The notes under the pieces were generated by a model. It was not told the origin of the DNA and did not search any database. It worked only from the letters and a program-made list of their open reading frames with translations. From Hymenochaete sp. R1 (lineage: Eukaryota > Basidiomycota > Agaricomycetes > Hymenochaetales > Hymenochaetaceae): DNA of 64,000 bases. The stretch is taken from NCBI GenBank assembly GCA_019400425.1, contig JAFREE010000029.1, positions 124,001 through 188,000 on the forward strand, in the 5' to 3' direction. This document shows, piece by piece, positions 12,031 through 23,395 of the stretch (positions are counted from its first letter, which is position 1; the number at the start of each line of letters is the position of its first letter). A program made the position numbers and the translations under genes.

Positions 12031-12833
12031 CATCGAGTGGTGAGGATTCACCCCCACCCCCTCTTTTATCACGCATCGCTACATTTGTTTGGACCAATTC
12101 CATTTGTTACACGAAGTTACATCGTTGTCCGGGTCCGGGTATGACGCCTGTCGAGTATCAAAAAATCCACATTTACCATTTACCATTTACCATTCACCCA
12201 TCAGCCTTCCAAATTCTCATCAATGGATTTACTAGTACTAGTATACGCTTGGCAATATCAATCAATCACTTGCATCATCATTATCTACAGTACTAGTAGC
12301 ACCACCCTCCGCCTTTCATTACGGGGCGGGATTTCATTTAATCATTACTGGTACTCTCGCTTCACAACGGATCAGTGGGTAGTGCCAGCGGATAGTCCGA
12401 CACTCTTTCTCCCGGGCTACCTTAGTACCTAGGCCTGTCTTCCCGCCTTTCCGCTAGTACTATAACACCGCCCAACTTGGAGGTAATAGGTATTGACATT
12501 TGAATACGTGGAGCTTCTAGCAGAGCAGAATCGAGTGCAGTCTACCAGTACTCTTAGATCGAGTCTCAGTCTGGATCAATATAGGTGGTGATTGGAACTG
12601 GTACTGGTATTATTGATAGACTATTGAAAGTCCTCTAGCCTACGCTATGGTTGAGTCAATACTTGAAGGCTAGGCTAGAACGCCCCATTAATGAGCCTTC
12701 AAAATGAGGTCGGAGTCAAACTCGAGCGAGGACTGCAGACTTCCTACAATACTCTCACAAGAACCGACAACACTCCTTGCGCGTCTGATCATGAGATCCT
12801 GGACGACGCAAGTCAAGTCAAACGAGCTCCGCC
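12031..12833. other. Convergent intergenic with TACTAGTA motifs
   Basis: This gap lies between the 3' ends of the plus-strand membrane-protein gene and the minus-strand LIP2 gene. It contains ACTAGTACTAGTA at 12231-12243, AGTACTAGTA near 12291, and a short ATTTACC direct repeat near 12170-12193. The open frame at 12691-13527 on the plus strand is the shadow of LIP2. No gene was recognised. Confidence 0.4.
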
Positions 12834-13850
12834 TCATCGCTCGCCACTAGCACCGCTCGTCAACGGCGGCGGCAACGTGGTGAGCGGCCTCGTAGGCGCA
12901 GGCCCGCCCGCCTGCATCTCTTCCGCCAGCTTCTCTAACGCCAGGATCGCACTCCCGATCTTCTCCGCCCCCTCTCCCTCCCCCTCCGGTCCCTCGCTCG
13001 AGAACTCCATCTTCTTCATCTCCCGCCCGAGTTCTCTCCCGAAAGTTTTGACGAGAGGTTCGATTTCGTGTTGGATCTGGACTGGGGCTGGGGACTTCTC
13101 ATCCGCTCCTACCCCTACCCCCACCCCCACCCCCACCCCTCCCCGAAACTCCTCAACAGACCCAGCCCTCACGCCCTCCAACCCACAAGCGACGATATGC
13201 CTAAACCACTCCACAGGCTCCCTCGTCACGTTCATCGCGAACCCGTGGCTCGTGAGTCGGTGTCGGACTTGGACGCCGATGCTCGCGAGTTTCACGTCCC
13301 CTTCCCTGTCCTCGACCCCGTCCCCGTCCTCGACCCCGGCTCTGGCTCTGGCTCTGGCCCTGGACCGGACGAAGAAACCTGTGTGGGGGGACGCGGCGTG
13401 TGCGATGGCGTGTTGGCTGAGGAGGTGTGATTGGAGGGTACGTTGGATGGCGCAGATGTACGCGCGGATGGATAGAGGGGTGCCGGCGGGCGTTTGCGAC
13501 CATCGACTGAGGTCGAGGAGGGGGTAGCCTACGAGTTGGCCGGGCCCGTGGTACGTGAGCTCGCCCCCGCGTTGGGTATACACGAAATCCGCGCCGAGTG
13601 CTTCCAGTCTCTTTCGTTCCCTCGAGCTTGCCAGTTCGTCATCTTCATTTTGTGCGTCGGTGTTGAATTGCGTCTGGCGCCGGCCCGCTGTGTAGACGGG
13701 TCTGTGCTGGAGGAGGAGGAGGTATTCGGCGTAGGGTTTGTTGGAGGCGCGTTGGGCGAGTTGGGTGTTGGTGATGAGGGATTGGAGGGCGAGTGTTGGG
13801 AGGTAGGGGAGTGGGGTTGGGAAGTGGTGGTAGAGGATTGGGGGGAGCAT
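12834..13850 (-). CDS. LIP2: Lipoyl(octanoyl) transferase, mitochondrial
   Basis: A single exon encodes 338 residues. The LipB core is clear. It includes EYLLLLQHRPVYTAGRR near the N-terminus, the signature RGGELTYHGPGQLVGYP at about residues 93-109, then KLASIGVQVRHRLTSHGFAM, whose Lys is the conserved catalytic lysine, and FRHIVACGLEG with the catalytic Cys. The enzyme moves octanoyl groups from acyl carrier protein to lysines of lipoate-dependent enzymes and H protein in mitochondria, the first step of lipoate synthesis. The protein carries low-complexity insertions absent from bacterial LipB: an Arg-Ala run with a Glu/Asp/Gly stretch between the two halves, and a Gly-Val dipeptide run (GVGVGVGVGVG) near the C-terminus. 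No strong targeting peptide is obvious; the start might lie further upstream. Confidence 0.88.
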   Translation of the reverse strand: MLPPILYHHFPTPLPYLPTLALQSLITNTQLAQRASNKPYAEYLLLLQHRPVYTAGRRQTQFNTDAQNEDDELASSRERKRLEALGADFVYTQRGGELTYHGPGQLVGYPLLDLSRWSQTPAGTPLSIRAYICAIQRTLQSHLLSQHAIAHAASPHTGFFVRSRARARARAGVEDGDGVEDREGDVKLASIGVQVRHRLTSHGFAMNVTREPVEWFRHIVACGLEGVRAGSVEEFRGGVGVGVGVGVGADEKSPAPVQIQHEIEPLVKTFGRELGREMKKMEFSSEGPEGEGEGAEKIGSAILALEKLAEEMQAGGPAPTRPLTTLPPPLTSGASGER

Positions 13851-14586
13851 CGCGGTTGGCGGTTGGCGGTCGACGAGGAGTGGGACAACGTCGATTGTAA
13901 GGCGCGCGACACGACGAGCAGGATTTTTGTAATTCCTCTCGCAAATTGCTTACTAAGCTTAGTACATTCAGTATTCTACGCTGGATGACCGGCTCTGACC
14001 GTTCGAGATTATAAGCTCAATTATGAATACTGTAAACTACAGCAATCCGTGTCTTTTCGACCGAACACCAGCTTCCCGTTTCTTCTATTCTATAGAAACC
14101 CAAGTTCCATCGAACTGGACATCCTCAAAATCCAACCAAGCGCTAAGATTTCAGTCCTCTTGTTGAGCAGTACTATTGCAACGTCCAGAATCGAAATACA
14201 GAGAAAAACACGCATATGGCTGATAACGAAGAGGTCAAATACGGATAACGGCGGCGTCCAGAAGCTTTCCTCGTCGCATGGCAGGTATGGCGCCATCTCA
14301 GCCATCTCTGATCCAGTCAACCCTTCCCTTCCATGCTTCTCTGTCGTTCTCAACACCAACGTGGAGCCCCTCTGTCCCCTGCTCCCCTGCTCCCCTGCTT
14401 CCTAATTCAAATCAAACCATCATATGCGTATGCACGCATTCGCTCATCGAATCGCTGTCTTCGATTCCAGACCCCATATGTCTGGCTGGCTAATCTCGGC
14501 GGACACTCTGGCGCTACGTTTCTGTTGACTTCTAACGACGACGACGACGACGACGAGAACCAGAACCAGAACCAGAACCAAACCCC
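13851..14586. other. Divergent promoter region, LIP2 and MFS genes
   Basis: About 740 bp separate the divergent starts of LIP2 and the MFS transporter. A GAC trinucleotide run at about 14538-14555 is followed by a (CCAGAA)n run at about 14558-14580 just before the transporter ATG. Plus-strand open frames around 14049-14493 overlap one another and have no domain features. Confidence 0.4.
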
Positions 14587-17500
14587 ATGTCGTCCACATC
14601 TCCCGTCCACCAGCAAGCCCAGCCCGAGAGAGCGAACGAGAACGAGCCTGAGGGCCCCCCAGGCCTAACGCCCTCATCCCCATCCCCTCCCCGTCCCTCT
14701 GGAAAATCCGCAGAAAAGCGAGATTCGGACCCGAACGTCTCGCCGGAGTCGGTCAAACTGGCAGACGATGACGCGGAGTCGGGGAACTTGGACCTTTTGG
14801 ACGGAGGGGACGCTGTGTATCAGGCCAAGGCGAGGATTTTGAACGGGGCGATTCAGGAGATTGGGATGGGGAGGTATCAGGTGCGTTTAGCTGCTGATAA
14901 ACTTCTTTTTTTTTCTTTTTCCTTTTTTTAAAAAAAATTGAAATGTGTTTCTATCTTGACAATGACTTGGGTTAACGTCGTGATAATGACGATGATGATG
15001 ATGATGATGGGTACACTGGCACTAGTGGATTCTGTTCGTCGTCGCTGGCTTTGGATGGTTCGCGTGAGTTCATGTATTAATATTGTCTTCTCCGAGATTT
15101 TTTTAATAAAAAATACAATTATCCATCTTTATCTCAGAGATAATCTATGGCCGGTACGTCCCTCTCTTGTTTTTGCCCATCTCTTATGGTTATACTTCCA
15201 AGAAAAACTAACCATACCCTTTTGTACTTTTCAAAACACAACTCTCGACTGCTATATCCCATCCACCGTCCATCAATGTACCATCCGCCAACAATATCAA
15301 CGCCAACCGACTCCTTACTCCCGACTCCCGACTCCCAAACTCGAATACCCGACTCGGAACACCCGGACCGCCGCCCCCCAACCCAGATCGTGACAGGCCT
15401 CATCCTCGACCCGGTCGTCAACGAATTCAACTTCAACGGCTCCTTCCTCAAGCTCGGACAGAACGTCGGGCTCCTCTTCGGGGCGCTGTTCTGGGGGTTG
15501 GGGAGTGATGTTTGGGGGCGCAAGTACGTTTGCCAGTGAACTCATACTCTCATCCGAGTCCCTGCTGAGCACAAACCCCTTTCCCCCTTTTTGGTGTTTG
15601 GATTTACGCGTACTTCACTGACATTAATATTGCTTTGTTACTTGCACTCACACGCACACACGCTCGCTCGCACACGCACGCACGCACGCACGCACGAATA
15701 GATGGTGCTTCAACCTCACCCTCCTCATCACCGCCATCTTCGCCATCGCAGCTGGAGGCTCGCCGAACTCGACCGCCCTCATCTGGTTCGCTGCCCTCTG
15801 GAGTATCGGCGTCGGGGGGAACCTCCCCGTTGACTCTGCTGTGTTTCTTGGTACGATACTTTTAAAAACTGTGTTTCTCGCGTTTTGCAGTGTTGATCGA
15901 TCAAATTTTACAATGGACGTGTGGGGGCTTGCGGGGTGTAGAGTTTATACCGGGGACGCACCAGTATTTGTTGACCGTCCTGTCGATCTGGTGGGCTTTT
16001 GGGCAACTCATCGGAAGTCTCGTATGTCTTTCTTTTCTTTTCTCCCATCCCCAAGCCACTTCACAAGTTCGCTCCTATTAATATTATCACCGTACCATAC
16101 AGATCGCATGGCCTCTGATCGCCTCCTTCTCCTGCCCCACCCCTCCCGCCTCCTCCTCAAGCTCACCCCCACCCCCAACCTGCCCACGCCCCTCCAACCA
16201 AGGCTGGCGCTACTTCCTCTTCACAACGGGCGGCACCATGTTCCTCCTCTGGGCGACCCGCTTCTTCGTCTTCCCCCTGTACGAGAGCCCGAAGTACCTG
16301 ATGGGGAGGGGGAGGGACGCAGAGGCTGTGGAGACGTTGAGGAGGGTTGCGGTGTATAATGGGAGGGGGAGGGGTGTGGAGGGGTTGGAGGGGTTGGAGG
16401 AGAGGCTTGGGGGGGTTGGTGGTGGTGGGGTTCGTGGGGAGGAGGATGGGAAGGGACGGGATGAGGAGAGGGGTGGAGAGGGAGGGGTGCCAGTGGGAGT
16501 GGGAGCGGCGGTGGGAGAGGGAATGGGGAAGGGGAAGGGGATGGACGTGTCGGCTCGAGCGGCGCTGAAGAGACGGATGGCGGCGTTTTCGATGGGCCAT
16601 GTGAGAGCGCTGTTCGCGACGAGGAAGTTGGCATGGAGTACGAGTTTGCTGATCGTGCTGTGGGGTAAGTCGGGAGTCGGGAGTCGGGAGTCGGGAGTCG
16701 GGGGTGGTTTTTTTCGGTTATTCGCGACATGGTTTTACTGATGCGTTTTTCTCTTTTTTCTTATACATTTACCGCTTATAGCGCTCATCGGGCTCGCGTT
16801 CCCTCTTTACAACGGCTTCGTCACTTTCTTGTTAGTCGAAATTTCGGGATCCGGGATCATTCAATCATTCATATATATATTCATGAGCACTGACAAGTTC
16901 TTGCACAGTCTCGCGACTCGAGGAGCAGACTTCGGCGACGGCTCCGTCTACATCACGTACCGAAACGTCTGTCCTTTTCTTTTTCTCTCTCTCTTTTCCT
17001 CGTATCTTATCCTCATCTTCTCTCCACCCTCCAGCAAGTAATTTTAAGCGTGATCGGTATCCCCGGTGCTTTGCTCGCAGGATACCTCGTCGAGGTGCCG
17101 TACGTAGGCCGTAAAGGAACTTTATCACTTTCCACAAGTGCGTGCCTTTTCGGGAAAAAAATCGTCTACCCGAATCAGTTTGGATTTCGCGTGCTGACAT
17201 TATTCCTGGATTGGAAGTCTTGACGGGTATATTCTTGTTTGCGAGCACGACGGCGAGGACTTCTGATGCGCTGCTTGGGTGGAACTGTGGGTATAGTTTC
17301 ACGAGTAACGTGCGTCTTGACTTCCATTCATTCGTTGATTCGTTGGGACGCTTCATTGATTTCCTTTCCTTTTTGGGGGTGTTATACGGTGTAGATTATG
17401 TACGGTGTGCTGTACGCCGTCACGCCCGAGCTCTTCCCGACGAAGGACCGCGGAACGGGCAATGGTATCGTCGCCTCTGCGAATCGAGTATTTGGTATCA

Positions 17501-17771
17501 TGGTTCGTCCGTCTTTCCTCCCCAAAGTACTCTCGTCTCGTTTCTGAGTGCTTTGCTTTGCATTTGATACTACATTCTGAATACGTGTTCCTCCGCCCCC
17601 CTCCCCTCCTTCTTGCTATCCTCGCGCATATACATGTAGGCGCCTATAATAGCACTGTACGCCGACTTGACGACCTCTGTGCCTATATGGATCTCGGGGG
17701 CGCTGTTCTTGATTGCGGGGTTCGTGGCGCTCTTATTACCGTTCGAGACGCGCGGGAAGGCGTCGTTGTAG
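14587..17771 (+). CDS. MFS transporter, sugar/SV2-like family
   Basis: Thirteen exons join in consistent phase (14587-14880, 15026-15063, 15138-15153, 15387-15523, 15702-15850, 15942-16021, 16103-16664, 16782-16830, 16909-16966, 17035-17137, 17218-17309, 17395-17502, 17640-17771) to 605 residues. Exon 3 is only 16 nt. Key MFS features are present: GFGWFADNLWP in helix 1, GLLFGALFWGLGSDVWGRK with the D-x-x-GRK loop 2-3 motif, FPLYESPKYLMGRGRDAEA before the central loop, and VTPELFPTKDRGTGNG in the second half. These resemble the SV2/SVOP-like branch, whose fungal members move organic ions or sugars; the substrate is unknown. The central cytoplasmic loop is Gly-rich and low in complexity. Introns contain simple repeats. 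The stop is TAG at 17769-17771. Confidence 0.83.
15308..15357. repeat. CGACTCC-type tandem repeat in MFS intron 3
   Basis: Degenerate copies of CCGACTCC lie just before the acceptor at 15386. The reverse complement of this unit forms the tandem repeat in intron 7 (16669-16704). Confidence 0.7.
15647..15698. repeat. (CACG)n/(CACA) microsatellite in MFS intron 4
   Basis: A run of CACA, CTCG and ACGC units ends in a clean CACG tract directly upstream of the acceptor at 15701. It is simple sequence inside an intron. Confidence 0.7.
16669..16704. repeat. (GGGAGTC)n tandem repeat in MFS intron 7
   Basis: About five copies of GGGAGTC begin at the 5' splice site (GTAAGT at 16665). They are complementary in sequence to the repeat in intron 3 of the same gene. 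Confidence 0.75.
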
Positions 17772-18701
17772 GCTTCAGCGGGGGGGGGGGGGATGTATAA
17801 CGAGATCTGGTGTATGCGGAGTCGCACTCAAGGTAAAGATGTAGTAGGTGATCCAGAGTCGCTACGAGTGACCGAATAAGGTCGCATTGTTGTTCTTGTT
17901 GTCGGTAAATGCTGTTTACTGTTTTTTGATGCTCTAGATATCTTGTGCTTTCTATGTCGGTTTAACAACTGTACTATTACTAATAGAACTTTGATCGTAA
18001 GAAGCCATCAACATTCTATCTTGACACTAGTACTCTTATCAGCCAATTTCAATATCGATGACGCTTATCTGAAAGTCCCATTTCCATTTAATTCATTTCA
18101 ATTTGAATTAATTCCCTCGACGCGTACGGCTCTGTTTACGCGTTGTTTTGCTCTCACTCCTTTCCCCTTTCTCGGCCGGCATCCCCCGCATCCGTAGAAT
18201 TTCTAGAAAAGAAAACTTGACGGAAGTTTTAGCGCCGAGCGAGTCGGCTTTGGACGCTTAGACGCTTAGGGCAGAGATGGGATCTCGAAAGGGAAATGAG
18301 AGAAATGAGCCAAGCGACGGGCCCTAATAAAGGAACGTGTTTATAAATTACAACGAGGGCGGAGGCGGAGGGCTCGGACCAGGGTCCTTCAAGAGCGTTT
18401 GAGCTTCCAGAGAGAGAACAATCGGAATTGGCGAGATTTCTGGACTCCTTGGACCTCGACCACGACCTCGACTTCGGCCGCACAACTCACGATCCACAGA
18501 CGACAAATCCACGGACATACATTTAGAAGAAAAAGCTGAAAGTGGCCGATAGCGAAGGTGGGCAACGACGGAGACGACGGCGCAAACGAGGACAAAAATT
18601 GACAGAGCTTGCACCTCCGTCCCGTCCGTGAACATACTCTCTCCTCAACCTCCCCTCCTTCAAGATCCCGCACCCCCACGACCACCCCCACGGTCACGAA
18701 A
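17772..18701. other. Intergenic between MFS and DUF6534-like genes
   Basis: About 930 bp are present, with an ACTAGTACTC motif near 18028 and an AT-rich palindromic stretch (ATTTAATTCATTTCAATTTGAATTAAT) near 18085-18112. Open frames on both strands at 18229-18865 are shadows without domain features. It presumably holds the MFS 3'UTR and the promoter of the next gene. Confidence 0.35.
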
Positions 18702-20739
18702 ATGGCCACGATGGCCACAGACCCAACCTCAGTGGACCTAGAAATCGAAATCGCGTACCAACGCGCCGTGCAAGGTTTCCTAGCCCCCGCCCTCGTCGCC
18801 TCCTTCATGCAAGCCATCGAAACAGGCGTCATCATAGGCCAGGTCCTGACGTTCTGGTCTCTCATCTCGCCCGCCGGGTCCGCTCTGCGAGGCGCTCCCG
18901 TCTCTACGCATCCCAGCGCCAGCGCCAGCGCTCAGCTCAACTGTCGAGCCCGAGCCCGAGCCCAAGGTCTCGCCCAAACACATCCGCACGCTCACGCCCA
19001 CGCGCACACGCACGTATCGCCCACGACACACATAAACCACCCACCGAACGCCAATAACCTGGATTTGCACATGATTGGTGGAGATGGGGACGGGGCGGGC
19101 CTGGCGACGGCGATGGTGAGGAGGTGGAAGGACCCGCGGATGAGGATCCCGAGGGAACGCTTCATATTGCGGACGGTCGCGGTGTACGTGGTGTTGGTGA
19201 CGCTGTTCCAGACGGGGTTGACGTTTGTGGGGATATGGAATGCGTTGGTGACGAGGTGGGGGATGGAGGTGGTAGGCGTCAGGACGCAGTTGGCGACGCA
19301 GCTGACGCAGATTATTGTGAGTTTTTTGTTTGGGATTGGGATGGGAAGTTGAGGACGAATGCTGAGTTTGGTCCGGTAAAGAATACTTTATTGGCGGCCC
19401 CTGTGCACTTTTTCTTAGTGTGGAGATGCTGGATCGTATGTTGCTTTGTGTGTCTGCACGTTGCTCCTCACTGATTTGTTTTTAGCTGACGGGGCACAAT
19501 AAACCCTTAGTAGTAAGTTTTTATGTCGACGTTCGCTTTCAACAGTGCATGTACTCAACATGATTACGAAGATTACCCTCCTTGGACTCATGGCTGCCTC
19601 ATTAGTCGCAGCTGTGGTGTTCACTGAAAATATTATGCGACATACTGGATCGAATCCAATGGATTTAAACTTCAATGCCTCTTGTGCGTGATATCGCTAC
19701 TTTCGGAGTGTTGGCGACTTGACTGACTTTCGTCGATAGTTGCTGTATCTGTTGCTATTCCGGCCGGTGAGAGATGATTGGGATTTCTTACCGCAATTGA
19801 TTGTTGTCTGACACGACTTCACAGTTCTTGATGCTGTGTTGACATTTATCCGTGAGTGGTGCCGCTCTGTGGTCCTCAAAGATTTCTATACTGACGAAAT
19901 GTCTAGTATTCTCATATCTCCATCGCTCTCGAAGCTCTATCATTTCACGACGATTCCGCCGAGTAAGTGAATTTGACGCAGGAGCCAAATGACCGTGTCT
20001 GATTTATTGGATACAAAATAGACGCTCCATATTCTCATTGTTGTTATCTGGGAAGCAGCACTTCCTCCATGTGCCTGTGCTTTGGCCGTTATCATCACGT
20101 TCTTTGCAGTGAAAACGTCGTTTTGGTTCGTTTTCTTCCAGAGCGTCCTCGGGCAACTCTATGTCATCAGTTATTTTGTGACAGTGTATGTGCATTCTTC
20201 CATATCTTCAATCTTGAACTATTTTTCTTACTCGAGCTTTCGTAGAAATGGATTCCTGTCTATAAAAACGAGAGAGAGCTTGCCGGGGTCGCATTGGTTT
20301 GATGACCCGCAAAGCTCATTGGTTCGCCAACGGAGTCAGACGGGGAATATCCAGCTTGGCGTAAACGTGACCGTCGATGTACGCCACCCTTCACTCTCCA
20401 TGTTATTTTTGATATACCCGCACTGACTTAACACGACGTTTATTTTTTGAATGTCGAATGAAATAGGTAACGCGCACGTCTGCTCCTGTCGACGCCGTCG
20501 GCATGAACGTAGGCCGTACGCTTACAGACAGACTCACGCGTAGCAAACCAGGAAGCGGTCGAAAATCGGCTTCCAAGGCGGGGCATCTGGTCAAACTCTC
20601 CGACGGGACGAACGTATCGGAGCGGATAAGCGTGGACTTGACGGAGGGCGACGAGCATGAGGATCTGGATCTGGATGATGTGAAAGTTGTGAGTCGGGAG
20701 ACGAGTCCTGCAAGAGATGGGGCGGGTGGAAGGGGATAA
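18702..20739 (+). CDS. DUF6534-like multi-TM protein
   Basis: The start ATG at 18702 gives MATMATDPTSVDLEIEIAYQ. An in-frame ATG at 18609 has a less likely leader. At least seven exons follow; the second begins NTLLAAPVHFFLVWRCW. Hydrophobic helices include APALVASFMQAIETGVIIGQ, TVAVYVVLVTLFQTGLTFVG, ITLLGLMAASLVAAVVF, VSVAIPAVLDAVLTFILFSY and IIWEAALPPCACALAVIITF. After the helices comes SFWFVFFQSVLGQLYVISYF, then a polar tail of about 90 residues ending at 20739. Helix order, the D in the sixth helix and the short LGQLYVISYFVTVNG segment fit the DUF6534 family of seven-helix proteins that is expanded in Agaricomycetes. Its role is unknown. A Pro/Ser/His-rich insertion of about 70 residues sits in an early loop. 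Confidence 0.65.
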
Positions 20740-21143
20740 ACGTCGGGATTCGCTTCCTTCTACTTCTGCTTTTTTTTCTGATTTTGCATTTGGGATCCAG
20801 TGTCTGGTATGATGGTGGTTATGACGGCGTACGCGTTGGAGCGTTATATTTATCTGTATGATTATTCGTGAAAGCTGGCGACTTTCAAGGAGATTTCTTT
20901 TACAAATTCTTTCAAAAAAATTACTGATGATCCGAGGATCTTATTTTAGGAGAGCTTTGCATGAGCAATGCCTGTATCTGTTTTTCTTGCTAAGGTATTG
21001 TTGCAAACTAGTACGACGCTTGAAAGTGTGACGAGAGAAGAGTCGACATTTGCTCGTCTTAAGTCTCTTTCACCCCTTCCCCCTCTCCTTTCCTTCTACT
21101 TCCCTTATGCCCTCAATTAAATCTTGTTTGACACCCCCCGACA
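20740..21143. other. Intergenic, promoter of the gene at 21144
   Basis: About 400 bp lie between two plus-strand genes. A pyrimidine-rich tract (CTTTCACCCCTTCCCCCTCTCC) at about 21065-21090 lies shortly before the ATG at 21144, as is common upstream of fungal starts. An ACTAGTAC motif is near 21008. Nothing else was recognised. Confidence 0.4.
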
Positions 21144-22142
21144 ATGTTCAATCGTAAACCAGCGCCCAAAAACGGTAGCACAAATAATCGAAACTCACCG
21201 TCCGTTTCTGTCGAGCAACGCACTGCTAAAAATACCACCAACAATGGCATGAACCTATCGGCAGCAGAAAAAAATGCAGAACAACTTCAGAAGTTGAAGA
21301 ATAACCTTTCTAACGACGATTCGATGTTTCTCCGAGAAGCCATTCACTTCTTCGGGAACCAGCTTCACAGACGATACATCTCGTCCGACAGTAAGATGCC
21401 CAGAGCTATCGTCGATGCGACGGAACTCCTATATGCTATCGCACACATGCGCACAGCAGAGTTCGAGATAAACTTGCTTCTTGCATTTGTCAAGATCGAT
21501 GACGAGGTGGACGGGCTGGAGGAGTGGCTCGGAAAAGACGAAAGGGCGAGGGCCGTCAACCAGTGGAAAGCGGAAGGATCAAAGAGAGGTGTATTGCAGA
21601 CTTTCTTCGAGACGGAGCTGATCTCGGTCAAAGAGATCGTAGGAGATTTAGAAGACATGAAATTGGACTTGATGGGTGTTCTTTCCTGGGATGATGACGA
21701 ATATAGGAGACGTCGGCCACGGGGAGTCAGGACTCTTCTGGCGAAGGTGAGGGAGTATACACGGCAGGAAAGAAAGCCTGATCCTCTCTTGTTCCGCCCC
21801 CAGGACTTCCATTTCCCTGAATATTCACTAGTATGGGAAGTTCAACAAGATGTGTTGGACTCAAAAGGATGGGTCGACGTCTCGCAAAATGATACCGAGA
21901 GTCGTTCGAACAATATGGCTCTGCGCGCCAAGATAGACGCCCGACGCATTGTTTTGTCTCTCAAGCTCGACATTGCACCACTTTGTGCGCTGTTTTATAA
22001 AGTCACCAATGAACAAAAGAGGGTTTTCGGCTTAATGCAAAGTGTCTATCGTTCAATCGAGGACGTACCGCACACATCCATGAGATGTAAAAAGGAGCTG
22101 GAAATCCTGGATAAACTTGCTAATGTAACTATTTTCATGTAA
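21144..22142 (+). CDS. Hypothetical protein, single exon
   Basis: An uninterrupted frame of 332 residues is preceded by a pyrimidine-rich tract and ACAATG start context. The N-terminal 45 residues are Asn/Ser/Thr-rich and probably disordered. The rest appears helical and charged, with AEKNAEQLQKLKNNLSNDD, the hydrophobic patch FEINLLLAFVKIDDEVDGLE and an Arg-rich segment (DDDEYRRRRPRGVRTLL). No catalytic motif, signal peptide or membrane segment was found. It belongs to a loose group of single-exon helical proteins in this window (compare 48889 and 63260), but I cannot show that they are homologous. Confidence 0.6.
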   Translation: MFNRKPAPKNGSTNNRNSPSVSVEQRTAKNTTNNGMNLSAAEKNAEQLQKLKNNLSNDDSMFLREAIHFFGNQLHRRYISSDSKMPRAIVDATELLYAIAHMRTAEFEINLLLAFVKIDDEVDGLEEWLGKDERARAVNQWKAEGSKRGVLQTFFETELISVKEIVGDLEDMKLDLMGVLSWDDDEYRRRRPRGVRTLLAKVREYTRQERKPDPLLFRPQDFHFPEYSLVWEVQQDVLDSKGWVDVSQNDTESRSNNMALRAKIDARRIVLSLKLDIAPLCALFYKVTNEQKRVFGLMQSVYRSIEDVPHTSMRCKKELEILDKLANVTIFM

Positions 22143-23395
22143 GATGCGTAGTGACGGGAGTTTCTGCTCCTTTAACCTACAATGTAGTTTGAATGTTCAA
22201 CAACAAAGATATATTCAGCTCAGGGTCTTTACTCACCGAGCCGATATAGAATCTGGGTTGACATATCGTTTTTAGTTTCTTCAACCGGATAAAAGCAGCC
22301 GCCTTCTCTACCTCGAGTACACCAATGTAGAGTCATTGTGGGAAAAATTTGAGCGTTCATATAGTAGATATTTTCGTGGATGTGTAGCCACTGGCGGAAG
22401 CAAGAATCGGCTGTGAAAGAGCGAATATTAATAATAGAATTTTCACCGTGTCGATTACTGTCGATCACTTTGGCTTATTTAAAGTGCGTCTCTGGGGCAT
22501 GTTAACTTATTGGTCTTTTCGCGTTGTCCGACGTCTCGTTACTGCTGCATTTCTCGGACTCGGCAAGATCCTGATTCAATTACGTACCAGTGACTTTGTC
22601 TGGCCATTGGGACTATACTGCTCGATTTATTTCTCTTAGAGGTATGAGATCCTGATCGAAATGGTTTACGCTCACCAGTCCGCAATTGGCCGAAAGGTCG
22701 TGCATCTCGTCTCGGAGACGGTATAGTGCCTTTTTGTGCCAGAGCACGCATGGCCATCTTATCAGGAGACATGCATCAAGAATGTGAGCGCCACTCATCA
22801 AGGCCATGATGAAGCAGTTATTGCGGTTCTCTGGTGAGTTTAACAACTTGATGTTTATTATTGCCCCTATCAATCTTTCTGATGCAGAGCTTCAGCGCTC
22901 TACTGAGCAACGATGACATGAAGAAGCTTGCTTATGAGTTACCAAATTCAGGTAGAACTTTTTGTAAGTAGCTTCACCTGATTTAGTATGTGCAGTGCTT
23001 CTCCCTCCGACGGTACTCAGCCTTTCATCGAAGTAGAAAGGTATAGGTTGGTCGGATTGTCTTTCTCTAGTCCCCGCTAGGTGCTCATGCTGCGGATTAA
23101 TGGCAATCGTGAAGAATTGGGCTTTCGTAAATTTTAATGTTTCGGCCACCTTTCCTGCAAGCGGCGTCCGACTATGGGACTCCCATTTGAGTCTTCACCA
23201 GACACTCATCGTAACGCCGCATTCCCAGAGCATGCAGATAGCGCGGTCAAATTTCATCTCTCTGGATCTGAAAGAACGGCTCAGCCTCGAACGAAACTGT
23301 AATGCTGTGATCTGCCTCTGGGGAGCTTTGTACATAAAACCCATCGAAAGTTATCTTGATCAAGGGGAGTTCCTTGACTTGTCCTTCCGCCCATC
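22143..23395. other. Intergenic, no confident gene
   Basis: About 1.25 kb. The longest open frame is 22892-23149 on the minus strand (85 residues). It has no recognisable domain, and no spliced partner exons were found. The other frames conflict with one another. It may contain decayed sequence. Confidence 0.3.

Noticed and set aside
12691..13527. Plus-strand frame of 278 residues opposite LIP2
   Set aside because: The minus strand encodes unmistakable LipB motifs. This frame is its antisense shadow, kept open by the codon bias.
14538..14586. GAC and CCAGAA trinucleotide/hexamer runs as part of a longer N-terminus for the MFS protein
   Set aside because: The ATG at 14587 has a suitable context and gives a plausible polar leader. 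The repeats fit a 5'UTR better.
15647..15698. Direct repeats as a CRISPR-like array
   Set aside because: The units are four bases long, contiguous and intronic. There are no spacers and the genome is eukaryotic.
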